Of a DNA stretch of 64,000 nt, positions 61,904-64,000 are shown one piece after another. The notes under the pieces were generated by a model. That model ran no database searches and had not been told where the DNA came from. It saw only the letters and a program-made list of their open reading frames with translations. Positions within the stretch are counted from its first letter, which is position 1, and every line of letters begins with the position of its first letter. The translations under genes were made by a program, and so were the position numbers. Source of the stretch: Candidatus Margulisiibacteriota bacterium (GTDB taxonomy: Bacteria > Margulisbacteria > WOR-1 > JAKLHX01 > JBAZKV01). The DNA is taken from positions 47,912 through 111,911 of the forward strand of contig JBAZKV010000002.1 of the NCBI GenBank assembly GCA_041650635.1. The letters run 5' to 3'.

Positions 61904-61976
61904 CGGGGAGACAGGATTCGAACCTGCGACCCCCTGCTCCCAAAGCAGGTGCGCTACCAAGCTGCGCCACTCCCCG
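61904..61976 (-). tRNA. tRNA-Pro(TGG)
   Basis: A 73-nt minus-strand tRNA with acceptor CGGGGAG/CTCCCCG and anticodon loop TTTGGGA (TGG). It is 19 nt upstream of tRNA-Pro(GGG); a TGtTATAAT box lies at 62022-62027. Confidence 0.95.
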
Positions 61977-62042
61977 TCACGAGCAAGCAACATTTAGTCG
62001 AGGAACTCCCCGTCCGAATTAATTATAACACCTGGGGCGTGC

Positions 62043-62048
62043 TATCAT
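62043..62048 (+). promoter_or_regulatory. Extended -10 box of srkA
   Basis: TGcTATCAT ends 6 nt before ATG 62055, which favours that start over the in-frame TTG at 62049. Confidence 0.6.
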
Positions 62049-62054
62049 TTGGAC

Positions 62055-63011
62055 ATGAAGGATATCTGGGCAAAATTAACGCATGAAGCGGTCATTTCCG
62101 CTGCAGAAAAAGAAACGGGGAAGACTCTCAATGGTTTCTGCCTAAAAAGGAACAGCTACATCAACAGGGTATTTGAGCTGGAGGACTCTAAAACAAAGCA
62201 GCGCTATATTGCCAAGTTCTACCGCCCGGGCAGATGGGACAGCGATACTATACAGGAGGAGCAGGACCTTTTGTCCCATCTTAAGGAACTGGACCTTCCC
62301 GTGATAGCTCCCATAAAGGCTAAAGGAAGGTCCCTGTTCCGGTTTGACGGCATCTATTTTACGCTGTCCCCGAGGATGGGAGGCAGGGCGCTGGATGAGT
62401 TCAGCGACGAAAGATGGGAGGAGACAGGCCGCATCATCGGCAGGATGCACCTTGCAACCCAAAAAAAAAGCTCTGCCCAGCGCGCCGTCTGGCGCCCGCA
62501 AAAGGCCACCGAGGCACATCTTAAGACCCTCCTTTCCGGCGGGACCGTCCTGCCCGACTATAAAGCACCTCTGGAAAAGGCAGCCCGCGCGTTTATCGAA
62601 GCCTTTGATCCTCTCTTTAATGACAGAGAGCTGTTCCTGATCCATGGAGATATCCACCGCGGCAACTTCATTCATCGACCGCAGGAAGGCGTATATGTCA
62701 TAGACTTTGACGATATCTGCACCGGGCCTGCCGTACAGGACCTGTGGATGCTTCTCCCCGACAAAGAGGAGAACTGCAGAAAAGAGATCGAGCTTTTTTT
62801 AAAAGGTTATCAAACTTTTAGAAAATTCGACTTATCGGAACTTGACCTGATACCCGCGCTCAGGATAATGAGGATGGTCCATTTTGCCGCCTGGTGCTCC
62901 GTTCAAAAGGGGGAGCCACACTTTGAACAGAGCTTTCCCAAATGGGGAGACCAGAAATACTGGAACGAACTTATCCGGGAGATGAACCGCCTTATTTTTT
63001 TTCAAGAATAG
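62055..63011 (+). CDS. srkA: SrkA/YihE-family stress-response protein kinase
   Basis: The 318-residue protein has a kinase-like fold related to aminoglycoside phosphotransferases: YIAKFYRPGRWDSDTIQEE (ATP lysine region), FLIHGDIHRGNFI (catalytic loop) and YVIDFDDICTGP (metal-binding Asp). YihE/SrkA kinases phosphorylate protein Ser/Thr and protect E. coli from stress-induced death. The start is leaderless-type. Its last 20 nt overlap the convergent rdgB. Confidence 0.9.
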   Translation: MKDIWAKLTHEAVISAAEKETGKTLNGFCLKRNSYINRVFELEDSKTKQRYIAKFYRPGRWDSDTIQEEQDLLSHLKELDLPVIAPIKAKGRSLFRFDGIYFTLSPRMGGRALDEFSDERWEETGRIIGRMHLATQKKSSAQRAVWRPQKATEAHLKTLLSGGTVLPDYKAPLEKAARAFIEAFDPLFNDRELFLIHGDIHRGNFIHRPQEGVYVIDFDDICTGPAVQDLWMLLPDKEENCRKEIELFLKGYQTFRKFDLSELDLIPALRIMRMVHFAAWCSVQKGEPHFEQSFPKWGDQKYWNELIREMNRLIFFQE

Positions 63012-63591
63012 ATAACAGATACTTGCGCGTTCTTCTAAAAGCGATGCCCCTGTGCGATATTCTGTTCTTTTGAGCCGTTGATATCTGGGCAAAAGTTTTA
63101 TGGGTCCCGAAAGGAACAAAGACAGGGTCATATCCGAAACCGCGCTTTCCTTTTAACTGACAGATAATACTTCCTTTGACCTTTCCTTCGATCGTCTTGA
63201 TCTTTTTCCCGGGCCTTGCAATGGCAACGGCGCAAACAAAACAAGCGGTCCTTTTACCTTCGGGGAACCCTTTCATCACGCGCAGAAGTTTTTCGCACAA
63301 CCTTTTTGGGGTGGCGGGAGGAGCAACGAACCTGGCAGACCTTACCCCCGGTTTTTTGTTGAGCGCGTTAACACAGAGCCCGCTGTCATCCGCGATAGAA
63401 ACAAGCCCGAGTTCCTTCTCCACTGCTCTTGCTTTTTTTACCGCGTTCTCTTTGAAGGTCCTTCCGTTCTCCGACACTTTTATCTTTTTGGGGAAATCCG
63501 AAAGAGAGGCTATTTTTAAACCTTTTATGTCCAGGATCTTCCCTATTTCCCTGACCTTGTCCTTATTTGAAGTCGCAAGAACTATCTGCAT
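62992..63591 (-). CDS. rdgB: XTP/dITP diphosphatase (HAM1/RdgB)
   Basis: The 199-residue protein has IVLATSNKDKVREIGKIL, SIADDSGLCVNAL (catalytic Asp), VRSARF and GFGYDPVFVPFGTHKTFAQ. It hydrolyses non-canonical purine nucleotides to monophosphates and keeps them out of DNA. Its start overlaps the purD stop by 10 nt, so purD and rdgB share a transcript. Confidence 0.95.
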   Translation of the reverse strand: MQIVLATSNKDKVREIGKILDIKGLKIASLSDFPKKIKVSENGRTFKENAVKKARAVEKELGLVSIADDSGLCVNALNKKPGVRSARFVAPPATPKRLCEKLLRVMKGFPEGKRTACFVCAVAIARPGKKIKTIEGKVKGSIICQLKGKRGFGYDPVFVPFGTHKTFAQISTAQKNRISHRGIAFRRTRKYLLSILEKK

Positions 63592-64000
63592 TTGAGGGCT
63601 TTTGCTCCTATGTCCCTGCGAAAATACATATCCTCGAATTTTATCTTTGCGACCGCCGCATAAGCATTATCAACGGCGTCTTTGACCGAGCCACCGAGCC
63701 CCGTAACGCCAAGCACTCTGCCTCCCGAAGTGACCGTGCCGCAGCCCGCCGAGGAGGTCCCAGCGTGGAACACGACAACATCCTTCATGGCCGCTGCAGC
63801 ATCCAGCCCTTCGACAATGAACCCTTTGCCGTATTTGCCGGGATATCCGCCTGAAGCCATCACCACGCAGACCGAGGACTTTTTGTCCCACTCAATAGTA
63901 ACCTGCGACAGCCTTTCGTCAATGACCGCCTCGATAATATCCGCAAGATCGGTTTTCAACCTCGGAAGCACAGCCTGCGTCTCGGGATCGCCGAACCTGC
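63582..64000 (-). CDS. purD: Phosphoribosylamine-glycine ligase, C-terminal part
   Basis: Only the C-terminal third is in the window (about 139 residues; the 5' part continues past 64000). FGDPETQAVLPRL is the GARS signature with metal-binding residues, and VVMASGGYPGKYGKG and TSGGRVLGVTGLGGSVKDAVDNAY are typical of the C-terminal domain. It joins phosphoribosylamine and glycine to make GAR, the substrate of PurN at 5.3 kb. Confidence 0.95.
   Translation of the reverse strand, partial: RFGDPETQAVLPRLKTDLADIIEAVIDERLSQVTIEWDKKSSVCVVMASGGYPGKYGKGFIVEGLDAAAAMKDVVVFHAGTSSAGCGTVTSGGRVLGVTGLGGSVKDAVDNAYAAVAKIKFEDMYFRRDIGAKALKCR

Overview
The window looks like part of the chromosome of an uncultivated, strictly fermentative, Gram-negative-type (diderm) bacterium. 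Evidence for an outer membrane: an LptC-like protein, two LpxB-like glycosyltransferases around an MsbA-like flippase, an RmlC-like epimerase, and a 399-residue protein with a signal peptide and an aromatic C-terminus typical of beta-barrels. Evidence for anaerobic hydrogen metabolism: a bifurcating-type [FeFe] hydrogenase operon and an indolepyruvate:ferredoxin oxidoreductase operon. The gene mix (cyanobacteria-type LpxB relative, DUF763, QueH, ferredoxin:thioredoxin-reductase-like protein) would fit the Margulisbacteria/Saganbacteria (WOR-1) neighbourhood, but that placement is inference and would need marker-gene phylogeny.

Layout. 0-6 kb: lptC and a TPR protein, tsaC/ywlC, an orphan, an outer-membrane protein and purN-purH. 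6-20 kb: a lipoprotein, thrC, a DUF362 ferredoxin, then an envelope-glycan operon (LpxB-like, MsbA, LpxB-like, three GT4 glycosyltransferases, a sugar epimerase), an RmlC-like gene and two GT2 enzymes. 20-32 kb: the ileS-ahcY-DUF5665-lspA-lgt operon, an orphan helical protein and the tig-clpP-lon proteostasis operon. 32-35 kb: glutaredoxin plus an FTR-like reductase, a GGQ release-factor paralogue, a flavin reductase, a putative HExxH peptidase and tRNA genes. 35.4-43.8 kb: an integrated mobile island. 43.9-52.4 kb: tRNAs, queH, a dUTPase-like gene, thioesterase, ACT protein, paaK, iorBA and DUF763. 52.5-59.2 kb: sensor kinase, hydrogenase subunits and response regulator. 59-64 kb: AI-2E transporter, lipoprotein, five tRNAs, srkA, rdgB and the end of purD.

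The most distinctive region is the island. It lies at the 3' end of tRNA-Lys(CTT), carries a large serine recombinase, and keeps three recognisable attachment-type junctions that share the core TGCGCC: chromosome-core-P at 35404, P'-core-tRNA at 43767, and a complete P'-core-P junction at 39747 in the opposite orientation. The arms are 60-bp and 129-bp inverted repeats. This is what two tandem integrations followed by an internal inversion would leave. The cargo is an AT-rich restriction-modification pair (an 837-residue protein joining a C5-cytosine and an N6-adenine methyltransferase, plus an HNH nuclease), an unusually pyrimidine-rich SLOG/DprA-like gene, an XRE repressor with an ImmA-type peptidase, and a small GIY-YIG-like protein.

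Two genome-wide habits stand out. First, many genes have an extended -10 box (TGnTATAAT-like) only 6-9 nt before the start codon and no Shine-Dalgarno sequence, so their mRNAs should be leaderless. Second, several families of short palindromic elements are scattered through the window. They occur in spacers, between promoters and tRNA genes, and in frame inside four protein genes including ileS, which resembles the behaviour of Rickettsia palindromic elements.
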